Assembly (NCBI GenBank): GCA_030180135.1
Contig: CM058231.1
Span: 21,207,034 to 21,271,033 of the forward strand
DNA: 64,000 bases
DNA from: Orychophragmus violaceus
Taxonomy: Eukaryota; Streptophyta; Magnoliopsida; Brassicales; Brassicaceae
Reading direction: 5' to 3'
Each line of letters opens with the position of its first letter. The stretch's first letter is position 1. Below the pieces are notes generated by a model, which saw only the letters and a list, made by a program, of their open reading frames with translations, was not told the DNA's origin and did not search any database. Positions 43,693 through 55,264 of this stretch are shown here, one piece after another. A program made the position numbers and the translations under genes.

Positions 43693-46600
43693 ATGACTAC
43701 AACAAGCACACAAAAACACATTCTCAATCCGGTCTGTTCTCGACAAGGAGAAGCTGACTGGAACGAACTTCCTGACGTGGTCAAGGAACTTGAGGCTGGT
43801 CCTCAAGCAGGAGAAGAAGGAATATGTCCTTCGTGATCCCCTCCCCGAGAGGCCTCCAATCAATGCCGCCAGGAATCTGCACAATGCTTGGGAAAAGCAT
43901 TCGTCAGATGAAAATGATGTCTATTGCCTGATGTTGGCAACCATGACTCCTGAACTGCAAATGCAGTTCGAGAGTGTGCTGTCGCCCATCGAGATAATGG
44001 CAAGCCTGAAATCACTTTTTCAGGAGCAGGCAAGGACTGAGAGGTTCCAGACAGTTAAGAACCTCTTAGACTGTAAGATGGCTGCAAATGCGGCAGTGAG
44101 TCCTCATGTCTTGAAGATGATGGGTTATCTCGATCATCTTCAGAAACTCGACTGCCCTATCAGCCAGGAACTTGCCTGCGACATCGTTCTGCAGTCTTTA
44201 CCTGCAAGCTATGATCAGTTCATCCTGAACTTCAATATGCATGGCTTGAGTAAGACATTGCCTGAGCTTCACGGAATGCTCAAGACTGCAGAGCCCAACT
44301 TGAGGAAAGCCAAGGACCCCAACGTGCTTATGGTGCAAAAGGGCAAGGGCTTTAAGAAATCCTCTGCCAAGGACAAGGGAAAGGCTAAGGCTGTTCAAGT
44401 CTCGGACAAGGACACGTCAAAGCCCAAGTCCAAGGCTGGGCCTACTGACATCTGCAGGTTCTGTAAAGAACTGGGGCATTGGAGGAGAGAATGTAAGAAA
44501 TTCTTGGAAGGTCTAAAGGAATTGAAGAAGAAGACTCTGGAGACTTCTTCATCAGGTATTTTTGTTATAGAAGTTAATACAACTACTTCTGATAATACCT
44601 CATGGGTTATGGATACTGGTTGTGGGGCTCATATTTGTACTAATATGCAGGCACTCAGCAACAGTAGGAAGCTGAAGCAAGGACAAGTGGAGCTACGAGT
44701 TGGGAATGGAGCAAAAGTTCCTGCACTAGCTGTAGGCACATACTTGTTGTCTTTACCTTCGGGATTGGTTTTAGAACTTAATAACTGTTATTTTGTACCT
44801 GCGATAAGCAGAAATATTATTTCAGTTTCTTTGTTGGATTTGGAAGGTTATGATTTTTCAGTTAAGAATAAATTATGTTCCTTCAATCGCAATAATTTGT
44901 TCTACGGTTGTGCCCCTCTTACGAATGGGCTTTACATACTTGATCAATCCGCGCCAATTTATAACATTAATACCAAACGGTTCAAACCTAATGAGGAGAA
45001 CCGAACGTTTCTATGGCATTGTCGTTTAGGGCACATCAGTGAGAAACGCATTAAGAGGCTCCATTCGAATGGACTTCTTGGCTCATTTGACTTTGAGTCA
45101 TGTGAGAAATGTGAATCCTGTCTGATGGGCAAATGACGCGGGCCCCCTTTAATAAACCCAACGAGAGGGCCAGTGACTTATTGGGCCTGATACACACTGA
45201 TGTGTGTGGCCCAATGTCCACAAATGCAAGAGGAAACTATCAGTACTTCATTACCTTCACTGATGATTTCAGCAGGTATGGATATGTTTATTTAATGAAA
45301 CATAAGTCTGAATCGTTTGAGAGATTCAGAGAATTCCAAAATGAAGTACAGAACCAACTTGGCAAAAGCATTAAAGCTCTTCGGTCCGACCGAGGAGGAG
45401 AATACTTGAGCCAAGAGTTCAGTGATCATCTGAGAGAGTGTGGGATAGTTTCCAAACTCACTCCTCCTGGAACACCTCAATGGAATGGTGTGTCTGAGAG
45501 GAGGAATCGAACCTTATTGGATATGGTTCGGTCTATGATGAGTCACACAGACCTTCCAATATCCCTTTGGGGATATGCTCTGCTAACAGCAGTGTTCACT
45601 CTAAATAGAGCGCCATCAAAAGCAGTAGCTAAGACACCATATGAATTATGGACTGGGGAAGCTCCAGTGCTGTCTTATCTTAGAATTTGGGGTTGTGAAG
45701 CCTATGTCAAGAGATTGATCTCTGACAAGCTTACACCAAAGTCTGATAAATGCTACTTCATTGGTTATCCGAAGGAGACCAAGGCTTATTACTTCTACCT
45801 ACGTTCCGAGAACAAGATTTTTGTTGCCCGGGATTGTAATTTTCTTGAGAGGGAGTTTCTCTCTAAGAAAAACAGTGGGAGTAAGGTACTGCTTGAAGAA
45901 ATTCAAGATGAACAGGATACTGCTCAACCTAATGAGGAAGAGCAGCAGGAGGACCTACAAGAAATTGTAGAGCCTGAACCTGTAGTACCTGAAGTTCGAA
46001 GATCCGGGAGGATCCGTCACGAACCCGAGAGATATCAAGGATTCCTCGTGACTAACTGTCATGATCTTCTGATCATTGATGGTGATGAACCATCGAACTT
46101 CAATCAAGCCATGATGGGCCCAGATTCCTCTAAGTGGCGTAAGGCCACTGATTCCGAAATGGACTCCATGTCGGTCAACCAAGTGTTTTCGTTGGTTGAC
46201 TTACCCGCTGGTGTAAAAGCCATCGAGTGCAAATGGATCTTCAAGAAGAAGATTGACGTGGATGGAAATGTCCAGATTTATAAATCCAGGTTGGTGGCAA
46301 AAGGTTTCAGGCAAGTTCACGGTGTGGATTATGATGAAACCTATTCCCCAGTGGCTATGATGAAATCTATTCGGATTCTACTAGCAACTGCAGCTTTTCA
46401 TGATTATGAAATTTGGCAGATGGACGTGAAAACCGCCTTCCTGAATGGAATTCTGGAAGAGGATGTGTATATGACACAACCTGACGGTTACATAGATCCA
46501 AAGAATGCTGGGAAAGTATGCAAGCTTCATAAATCCATTTATGGATTGAAGCAAGCATCGAGGAGCTGGAATCTTCGTTTTGATGAAGCGATCAAGCAAT

Positions 46601-47661
46601 TTGACTTCATCAGAAACGAAGAAGAACAATGCGTGTATAAGAAGACTAGTGGGAGCAAGATAGTATTTCTTATTCTGTATGTAGATGACATACTGCTTCT
46701 CGGAAACGACGTACCAATGCTGCGGTCGGTAAAGGACTGGCTTGGAAGTTGTTTTTCCATGAAAGACATGGGTGAAGCCGCATATGTTCTTGGAATCCGG
46801 ATCTACCGGGATAGATCTAAAAGGCTGATAGGCTTGTGTCAAGATTCATACATTGACAAAGTCCTGCATAGATTCAGCATGGCAGATTCCAAGAAGGGCT
46901 TCACGCCAATGGTACATGGCACAACGCTAAGCAAGAAGCAGAGCCCTACGACGGCTGCTGAGCTTGAGCGCATGAAGAATATTCCTTATGCATCTGCAAT
47001 AGGATCTGTCATGTATGCCATGATCTGTACTCGTCCTGATGTTGCTTATGCATTGAGCATGACGAGTAGATACCAGTCAAATCCAGGTGAAAACCACTGG
47101 ATTGCCGTCAAGAATATCCTGAAGTATCTAAGACATACTAAGGATAAGTTCTTGGTGTACGGTGGAAGTGATGTGCTTGAAGTCAGTGGATTCACGGACG
47201 CAAGTTTCCAGACAGACCAAGATGATTTCCGGTCACAGTCCGGTTATATCTTTTGTCTGAATGGCGGTGCAATTAGTTGGAGAAGCTCCAAGCAAGACAC
47301 CGTTGCTGATTCCACTACATAAGCTGAATATGTCGCCGCCTCAGAAGCAGCGAAGGAAGCTGTTTGGATACGAAAGTTCATTATTGAACTAGGTGTGATA
47401 CCGAATGCAGCTGAGCCTCTGGCACTGTTTTGTGATAACAATGGTGCTATAGCTCAGGCAAAGGAACCAAGATCACACCAGAAATCCAAGCATATACTGA
47501 GAAGATTTCACTTGATACGTGATATCATTAATAGAAAGGAAGTCAAGATCAGCCGAGTTCCGACAGATGATAATGTCGCTGATCCATTGACAAAGCCACT
47601 CCCAAGGCCTAAGCTCGAGTATCTGACTGAAGTTGTAGGCATTAGAGACATTGAAATGTAA
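43693..47661 (+). pseudogene. D3 Gag-Pol (two frameshifts and a stop)
   Basis: The start codon is at 43693. An extra A in the run at 43712-43716 shifts the frame after about ten codons. From 43790 the frame matches D2 until an A is missing at 45131-45133, between the integrase zinc site and the integrase catalytic core. The next frame runs from 45133 to a TAA at 47320-47322, which replaces the first Glu of the RNase H TTEAEY motif. Domains otherwise match D1 and D2, with YVDD and the integrase residues present. It is non-functional as a polyprotein but still transcribable and mobilisable in principle. Confidence 0.93.
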
Positions 47662-48504
47662 TCTAAATTTGAGTGGGAGTTTGAGGGCTTTATTTAGTTA
47701 TTGATATGTTCTTGTAAAACATTTTAAGATGTTTAAATAAAATTATTATTTCAAGATTATTTTAACTGTGATGAAATAATCATTCCAAAATGATATAAAC
47801 CATTTTATAGGTCATCGAAGTAAGTGACTTGATCTTGAGTCATCAAAGTCATTTAGCTTGATCATGAGACCCTATATTTGATAGATGGCTTATATCATCC
47901 AGTCCCTAGTCGAAGGTTGTTTGAAATTGGAACACCAACAACCGCGTGAGACTAGATTGGTATGTGACTTATGACAAAGTCTCAGGATGTCATAGATGCA
48001 CGGCATCAAAGTCAGTACATAGGTGTATGTTGGGGTACATACGACCGGACATGACCCGCTCATAAGAACTCTTCAGGATATTTATATCTGTGTCATAAGA
48101 GATTCTTACTACGACTATAGAGTATAGTCCTTAGACCTGAGTTCGCATGCATGTGACTGCACATCAACTGATGCACTTTGATCATTGTCTAACGCTGTCG
48201 TTAAGCGATAGTTATAAGGACCTTGTTTGGGTGTATTATGAAATGAGTAGCTTACAGTGATGGAACAAGACGGGATTTGTCCCTCCAATATAAATGGAGT
48301 GAATATCTCTAGGCCAATCGGAGATTTGAATACTGGAAAAATGCATGGCCATGCTCAAGCGGACTGTCCCGAGTCGTTTGGATTGTCAGTATCAAATCAG
48401 AGTCCGATGAACATGATTAGGCTTTATAAGGATGACACTCATCTTGCCTTATGACTAATCGAGATATTGAGACAAAAGGAATATGAATACAGAGATTCCA
48501 GTAC
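47662..48504 (+). other. D3 3' untranslated region
   Basis: Co-linear with D2 37074-37919. No gene. It is followed by the polypurine tract AAGTGGGAGAT at 48505-48515. Confidence 0.78.
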
Positions 48505-48515
48505 AAGTGGGAGAT

Positions 48516-49148
48516 TGTTGGAATTATGTCCAGTAATCTCTGTACTGTCTCTAGAAAGTAAGAGTATGTCAATGATCAGACATAAGTCATATAATATTGG
48601 GGGTCATGATGGCTTGCTAGAGTCCGCTCATGATCTATAAGTCTTGGATTTATTGCCTTTATTATATGATCCCATATGGGTCACACGCCTAAGCTAACAG
48701 GAAACTATGAGGGAACGGTTCAGCATAAGTACGGTAAAAGTGCTAGGCATTTACTATACTTAGAGAGATTAAAGGGCCTGATTAAATCTAAGGGATTTAA
48801 TCAGACTGGGAATTGGGCCCAAAAGCCCAAAAGAACTAGACAAGGGTTTTATGATTAAAACTTGACCTAGCTTTCTTTTCTCCCTAACACTCTGCGCCTC
48901 CCATCTCTCTCTCTGCGACTTCTCCCAGCCGGTCTAGCAGCCTCTCTCCTGTTAGTGTGCGTGTGTGAGCCTTTGGAGGAACAACCTCTTGGTGGTTCTG
49001 CTGATCTCTGACTGATACCTCTCTCTTCCGCTGCATAACAAGGTATTTCGAGATCTCTTTATGATTCTGCAAGAGAACCTAGATCCAATCTGTTTAGTAG
49101 AGTTTAATCTGAAGAATTAAACCAGGACAAACACTAAACAATCCTTCA
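48516..49148 (+). repeat. D3 3' LTR (633 bp)
   Basis: Pairs with 41598-42230. Confidence 0.92.
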
Positions 49149-49153
49149 AAGTC

Positions 49154-50315
49154 TAATGATGAGCGGAACTGACGACCGTTCATCATGACCTAAACCCAGA
49201 CTGACGACATATCCGGAGCGATCTAGTTATTGCTTGGCTGTGTGAGGTAATTGTTTGCTTTTATTTTAATTGCTTGCGTGCTTTATCTAATGCTTGAGTG
49301 GTGCATTGGATAATTAGGGTTGTGTTTCGTTTGTGGTGTAGCACTATGAAAGTGCTAGTTTGTATGGCATGCATAGCATGTGCGGAGTGTGAGTGGAGGT
49401 GGTAAGGTATTGGGGTGATTAGTTTTAATTTTATCGCAATCGTTAGTTTGTTGCGAATAGAAGTGTTAGAACCTTTTCGTTTACGGTGTTGAGCTAACTT
49501 GAGTATGGTTGTAATCGACTGTCAATTCACGAGAGAGTGGAATTATAGAATATCGTTACTTAATCACGAGTGACCATTGGGCACATGATTAATTAACTAT
49601 ATCTCTATGAGGAAGTGATATCGAGGGATAGACTGGTTTGAATTTCACCGCTCCAGTGAAAGTTGTTGTGTTAAATGTAGGACGGAATGGCCGATGCGAT
49701 ACGAATGCGAGACCGAACCCGGACCCGAAAGCGAGATGTAGTGGCAAGACGTCGCGAAACAAGGAGACCGGACCGTGAAGCAGTAGTAGACATCGTCAGA
49801 GGGAATGTGTCAGTATAGAGCAGCGGAAAGAGCGAAGCGATTGGGATGATGAGTTAGCACAGAGATTTGGCAAAGAAGATCAATGTTACTATTGAAAGCA
49901 GTTAGACCGAAGCAAATGATCAGATTTTTGAAGAGTGTCCCAGGGAAGAAGAAGGAAAGTCACAATCATAAAAATGTGGAGGTCGTACCAAAGTGGGGAA
50001 GTCAGAAGTAAGAATCAGAGCAGAGAAGTTAACAGGGTATGAAACCAGCGGTCGAGATTGACGGAGACAGGCAAGAGGGAAGCAGAGGAAAGTATACAAG
50101 ACTATGAGCAAGAGTGGAATGGTTGCTGAGATCAGTGGGATAGAATGGTATGAGACAGAAGGGTCGCCGTAACATCAGGTGTCAGTGATATGCAGTAGAG
50201 ATCGGGGAAGGTAACGATGCAATAAAGAACTGAGCAACTTGCAGGGTTTGGAACCGATTCAAAGTCTGGTAGTGACGGAGAATTCGGGGATCGAATTCCT
50301 GTAAGTGGGGAAGAA
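49154..50315 (+). other. Noncoding end of B unit 2 with polypurine tract
   Basis: Co-linear with unit 1 from about 7394 to 8554, with scattered substitutions. No gene. The polypurine tract GTAAGTGGGGAAGAA is at 50301-50315. Confidence 0.75.
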
Positions 50316-53300
50316 TGTGATACCCCGTATCCAAAAATATGGTCAACGGGCAGAAGAAAAGTCAACGGGGGCAAAACCGTAATTTTGCCAAACCCAGGGG
50401 CAAAATGGTAATTTTGCCAAAGTTTGAGACGGAAGCCGAGATGGGCCAAATGGTCTCTTTCTAAACCATAAAGAACATTTACAAGACCATAATTAGAAGA
50501 AACGGAGCGGAAATGTGTTTTTCGGCTTATCGGTCGGAAAACCGACTAAACCGAGAAAACTTCGGAACTTCATAACGGGAGCTAGGAAACTCCAAATGAG
50601 ATGATTAAAATTGCTAAATTCATATAAAATCAGGGAGAATCAGTCTATGGAAGTTTGGAGATTTATGGGAATATTTGGGTATTTTCTAAAATAATTATCG
50701 AAGAAACGAGCAAACCGAGCACGGGTGATTAAGAGGATTAAGGAAGGGTTATGGCGACTTGGGATGGTATTTCTGTCACAAAATCATTCACATGATACAG
50801 GTGTCAAGGGCAGAAGGCTGCCACCTTTTCAGACTTGGTGAGGAGGATGATTTTTGGTGCATGGAACCATATTTGCATGGCATCTTCAGTCACATCACTC
50901 CTAACTCTCCAAGAAAGCTCTCACTCTCTCTACAATCTCTCTGCCGAGCTCTCTCCTCTCTCTCTCTGTGTTCATCAAGGTCATCCTCCATATCCAGAAA
51001 ACTCATCAAGTTCTTGAATCTTCAAGAATCTTCTTCAAAAAGCTATGGTGTTCTTCATGACTTCTCTCACAAGAAAGGCCATAACTTTCTTGTCTTAGAC
51101 TCAAATCCTCCTCTACAAATTCCAGAAGCTTCATCTCACTCTCCTCTTTAATCTCCAGTCAGCCACCGTCGCCGCCGTTTCCGGAGCTCGCCGGAATCTG
51201 GCCAAGAAGCAGCCGCGGTTAGGGTTTGTAGGGATATCTCTCTCTCTCTTCAGCATATTTCAGTGATTCAAGGCCATGGCTGGATAGATCTGGTCTAGTG
51301 GAGCAGTTTGGTGGGTGGACGAGCTCCTGAGTCACCGGAAAAAGCCTCCTCCGCCGTGGTCAACGGTCCGCCGCCGCCGGTCAACGCCGGAGAAGTCGCC
51401 GGAGAAGCCTTCTCGCCGCCGTGTCTTCAGTCGGTTCTTCAAGAAGTTGGTTCAGATGGTTTGGTCCAAGATTGAAGCTGGTTTAGTTGGTTCTAGATCG
51501 GTTTAGGTAACCTGTCAACTCTCGGTCAACATTTTGACTTTGACCCAGTTTACCTAAACCGGTCAATTGGATTCTTGGTTTACTGGTCAACCGGTTCAGA
51601 GGAGTGGTCAACCGGTTTAGCTTGGTCAATGGTCAACGGTCAGCCTCGGCCAACGCCGGATAACGGCCGGTCAACGCCGTGGTCAACGAGTTGACTCCGG
51701 CTGGTTTTTGGTGTTACGGTTTGTGTACGGGTGTTCGGGAAGCTTCGGGAGTTCATGTTCGGGTATTCGGAGAGGTTCGGGTTTAGTTCGGGTTTCGAGG
51801 AATCGTATATGCATCCGGTCCGCCATTCCGATCGATCACTGTGAGTCGGCTCAAACACTGTAGTCATATAGATCGATAAATGGGAAACCGTAGAGTTAGG
51901 ATTGCATACCCGGTTGTGATGAATCGAATTGAAAATTGGTTGATTGAATTAACATTAAACCGGCTAGGGTTATAGACGCATGTTAGACTTAAACGGATTA
52001 AACCTGTTGAGTGCCGTTAGGTTGATAGTAACGTTGCGTGATGCATTCATATAGTCGTTGCATGATTAGGGCTGTATATGCATATATATGTAAGTAAAGA
52101 AGTGTATTGAATGAATCTAAATACGGAAATTAAAACGAGTTAAAATATGGAATTAAACCTAACGAACGTTTAGAGTATGGAACGATATCGGGTTTTACCG
52201 AGAAGAAATGAGTTAAGTTAATGAAAGATGAGACGTCGGGAGTCTAGTAAGCTACTAGCTCTAAACCGACGGATTGGGAATTGTTAAAAGATTCTTAGGA
52301 AAGATTAAGAGTGAGAAGTGTGGTGACTGGTGAACCGTCTACGGATTAGCAATCCGCTAATCCAAGGTAGCAGGCGGAAATTGGTTAAAAACGTTAGCAA
52401 CCCTAATATGCCTGATTGTGTGTTGATTGCGTGATTGTATTATTGTGTGGTTGTGGTTGACCTTTTTGTGCAGGCCTTTAGATCGTTTCGGTGTTGGGCC
52501 GAGCGATCCGTGTAGATACTTAACCTGGTCATGGGACCGGTTAAGTCGTAACCGCTGACTCGGTATGGTGCTGAGTCAGGGGGCGGTGTGGTGTGTGTGA
52601 GTAGACTTGCGGGAAGCGGTGTTGATTTGATAGTTGTTGTTGATTGAAATTGATTGTTAGAGTCCAAGTGAGTCTGCGTGTTTACATTTCTGCACTAGGA
52701 CTCTAGGGTGCGTTAGATCCCGCAAGTCTAGGTGTTTGGATACGTTCCGGTACTTCCGACCCGATTGGATCCTCGGGTATTTGCCTAATCGGGTCATGGT
52801 GATTCCGGTTATGGCATTAACCTACTGAGTGACGCCGGTAGGTGTGTGGTCCGGAGAACACGGGGTCGCGTCCTAGGGCCGGACTGCATGGAAGCTTGGG
52901 TTATCTAGGGGTAGCCTGAGTCACCGCGTAACGATGGACAGAGAACGGTGTCCTAGTCGTTGGACCTTGTGTGGACGGCTAGAGTCGTGGGTTAGTTGCC
53001 ATATCGGTAACGGTGGAAACCCGTGGAAGTTACCAAGATCGTAGGGGCCCAGCGTGGTGTTTGGGTGTAGTTGGTGTTGCGCGATAGATAAATCGAGTCG
53101 CAATCGGGAACATGTGCCGCAGTGCTCCCGATTTCCTCTAATCACCTTCTATTTCTTTTGGCAATTGATTGTGTGTGGGCTCGACACGATGTGGTAGTGC
53201 GTGATCGGCTATTTGTTATGATTGATTGTTATTTTGGGGTTTTCGGGCGGGAATCTATAGATGATAGATAGATTATCTGGGTGATCTTAGATCGCTCATT

Positions 53301-53798
53301 AGACTCTTTTTGTGTTCTCAGGTTAAGCAGCGACGGACGCGGGGGGGGGGGGTCCTCGGTGTAGTTTCGGGATGGCTTGTGGCGGGGTTTTTGATTCGAT
53401 GGTTTTGGGTTTTTCTCTCGGTTCGGCTTGGCGCCACTTTTGTATTGATTTGCGTGTTGATTGTTTATTGATGAAAACGATTTGTAAAGTGACGATTAAA
53501 CGTTGTGCTGAACGTTTAATTTACTCAGAAATGAATATGCTTTCCTGATATTGTGTTTCGTCCGAACCGACAAAACTCACAGAAATAGTGCAAGGCGATC
53601 GACTTGTACTATGGAAGTGAGGATAGCGGAGTCAAGGATGGGTTAGTGCGAGCCTTTGTCTCAAACCGATCTGTCTCTGGCTTCGTCCTGTGACCAACAT
53701 TTCCTGTTCGACTTGCTCGGGTTCGATCGGTCATGTTCTTGTTTGATTGTTGGCCGGTCAGCTCGACGGTCAGCGGAGAATGGGAAAGGGGCGTTACA
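50316..53798 (+). repeat. Element B LTR 3 (3483 bp)
   Basis: The longest of the three LTRs. It carries the uninterrupted version of the A1 target site near 53418, a GGTCAA-rich block at about 51357-51690 and a 12-G run at 53341-53352. It ends GGGGCGTTACA and is followed by the TSD TGAGC. Confidence 0.92.
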
Positions 53799-54430
53799 TG
53801 AGCACTCGGTACATCCCACTCAAGAGCTATACCGCAACGTGTAGGCTCCACGCTGAATCCATAAATACGGCAGATATCAAGAAGGGGAATCCGATACCTG
53901 ACTCCTAGACTCATGAATGTAAAGATACCATATGCGGCCCTCCTACGCTCCGGATCAGGATAGTAGACTCTGCAAGTGGCCAGCAATTGTCTCACTAGAT
54001 CAGGGTACAGCTCATAGTACTGCATAGGCATCGTCCCCAGACCAATGCCCTTAACCAATTCAAGCACCTGCTCATCAATGCCTAAGGCTCTGCAAGTCCA
54101 ATACTCAGCAAACTTGGTTGGTTGAACGTCCATATCACACCAACCATAGTAGAGCAGTGTATCATACTCATCCCAGTAATCATGTATCGGTCTCTCAGTG
54201 AATGTGTCAGTCTTAAGTAGCTTGTCGGGTTCCATGTCCCATACCTTGTCTGTTGGAATCTTTTCTTTATCTGCCTTAGGCCAAGGCAACTGTATGGCCT
54301 CACGATCTCTCTGATAAGGCTCAGGCGGTGTCGAGTCTTTTAGAAACCACTCAACTGGCGGAGGAGGTTGATCTGCAGCTGTTGTACTAGCTCTGCGTTT
54401 ACGAGGCTGTCTGCGAGGAGGCATCTGCAA
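53799..54430 (-). pseudogene. Athila ORF, N-terminal part (element C)
   Basis: It begins at the ATG ending at 54430 (or the ATG two codons later) with a basic start (MPPRRQPRKRRAS) and a Pro-rich stretch. The family core follows: LPWPKADKEK, RPIHDYWDEYDTLLYYGW, a GIDEQVLELVKGIGLGTMP segment and RQLLATCRVYYPDP. It is cut at 53799 by element B and resumes at 1926. This half has no lesion of its own. The family is known from Athila elements; its role is unknown. Confidence 0.8.
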
Positions 54431-55264
54431 TCAAAGAAATAAGGTCATGTTAGTCACGCAGAAACCTCTGTGAAATCGCAGTGCAACGACCGTTGCATCA
54501 GATGCATCGATCGTTGCAAGGTGATTTCACAGATTCCCCAATTCCTCAAGTCGCGTGAAAATCAAATCCACAACCACAATAACAGTATAATTTCATCATC
54601 AATCAACCTAAATCAAGTCTATATCAGCACGGTTTCAAGTTTAAGAGGCTAAAAAAAAATCAAAATTTTATACCTTAGGTTCGCGTCTGAAAAATCGAGA
54701 TTAAGAGAACATACCTTGGTTTCGGCTCAAATTGATTTGAGATATGCATAGAGCTCGAAAAATCAAGTAGGTTAGAGCTTTGAATTGTTTAAATCGAGCA
54801 AGAAATGAGTGAGAAATCGAAAAGGGGAAATCGGCTAGGGTTTATCGCGAGAGAGAAATGAAGAAGAAGAAAGAAGAAAGAAAATTTATCGGGACTTACC
54901 TGCTCGCGCTTGCATTGACCGTTGCACTAAGTGCAGCGATCGTTGCAAGGCGATTTCATCTCCTCGTCACATCTCCCTGCAGCGATCGATGCACAGGACC
55001 GCAACAATCATCACAAGGCGATTCTTCTTCGTCAAATCTCCCTGCATCGACCGATACAATTAGTGCAACGATCGACGCAGGTCTCCAGACTCCTATTCTG
55101 CATTGAAAACACACCAAAAACAAAACCAAAACGTAAAATCCTAGGAAAAACACCAAAATAATATGTACAGACCAACCAGTGGGTTGCCTCCCACTCAGCG
55201 CTTGTTTAAGGTCATTAGCTTGACCGGACGAACAAGATCAGGCTCCTGGAGGTTTCGACAGAGA
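54431..55264 (-). other. Spacer between gag-pro and the Athila ORF (element C)
   Basis: No gene. It is equivalent to A1 19429-20348. It contains CGATCG cassettes at 54470-54530 (outer arms GTGAAATCGC and GTGATTTCAC) and at 54905-55085. Confidence 0.75.
54470..54530 (-). repeat. Complete double-palindrome cassette (element C)
   Basis: Ten-base outer arms GTGAAATCGC / GTGATTTCAC (one mismatch) enclose TGCAACGACCGTTGCA and TGCATCGATCGTTGCA. It is the positional counterpart of 20245-20299 in A1, but with different inner words. Confidence 0.85.

Larger units (their letters stand above)
41598..49148 (+). mobile_element. Element D3: Ty1/copia retrotransposon, defective
   Basis: 633-bp LTRs at 41598-42230 and 48516-49148 with two differences noticed (near 41683/48597 and 41808/48726), and TSD AAGTC at 41593-41597 and 49149-49153. 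It belongs to the D1/D2 family but has diverged LTRs and leader, and a broken Gag-Pol. Confidence 0.93.
1927..53798 (+). mobile_element. Element B: tandem LTR-int-LTR-int-LTR non-autonomous retrotransposon array hosting four other elements
   Basis: Three LTRs in the same orientation (1927-5319, 8555-23919, 50316-53798) flank two internal regions. Each internal region starts with a tRNA-iMet primer site and ends with a GTAAGTGGGGAAGAA polypurine tract. The middle LTR has a polypurine tract before it and a primer site after it, so it serves as the 3' LTR of unit 1 and the 5' LTR of unit 2. Net internal lengths are about 3.2 and 3.3 kb, with no reverse transcriptase, RNase H or integrase in either. 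The long LTRs, their GGGGCGTTACA end and the iMet site resemble Del/Tekay chromoviruses, suggesting a LARD or TR-GAG derived from that clade; this clade link is an inference. Confidence 0.85.
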
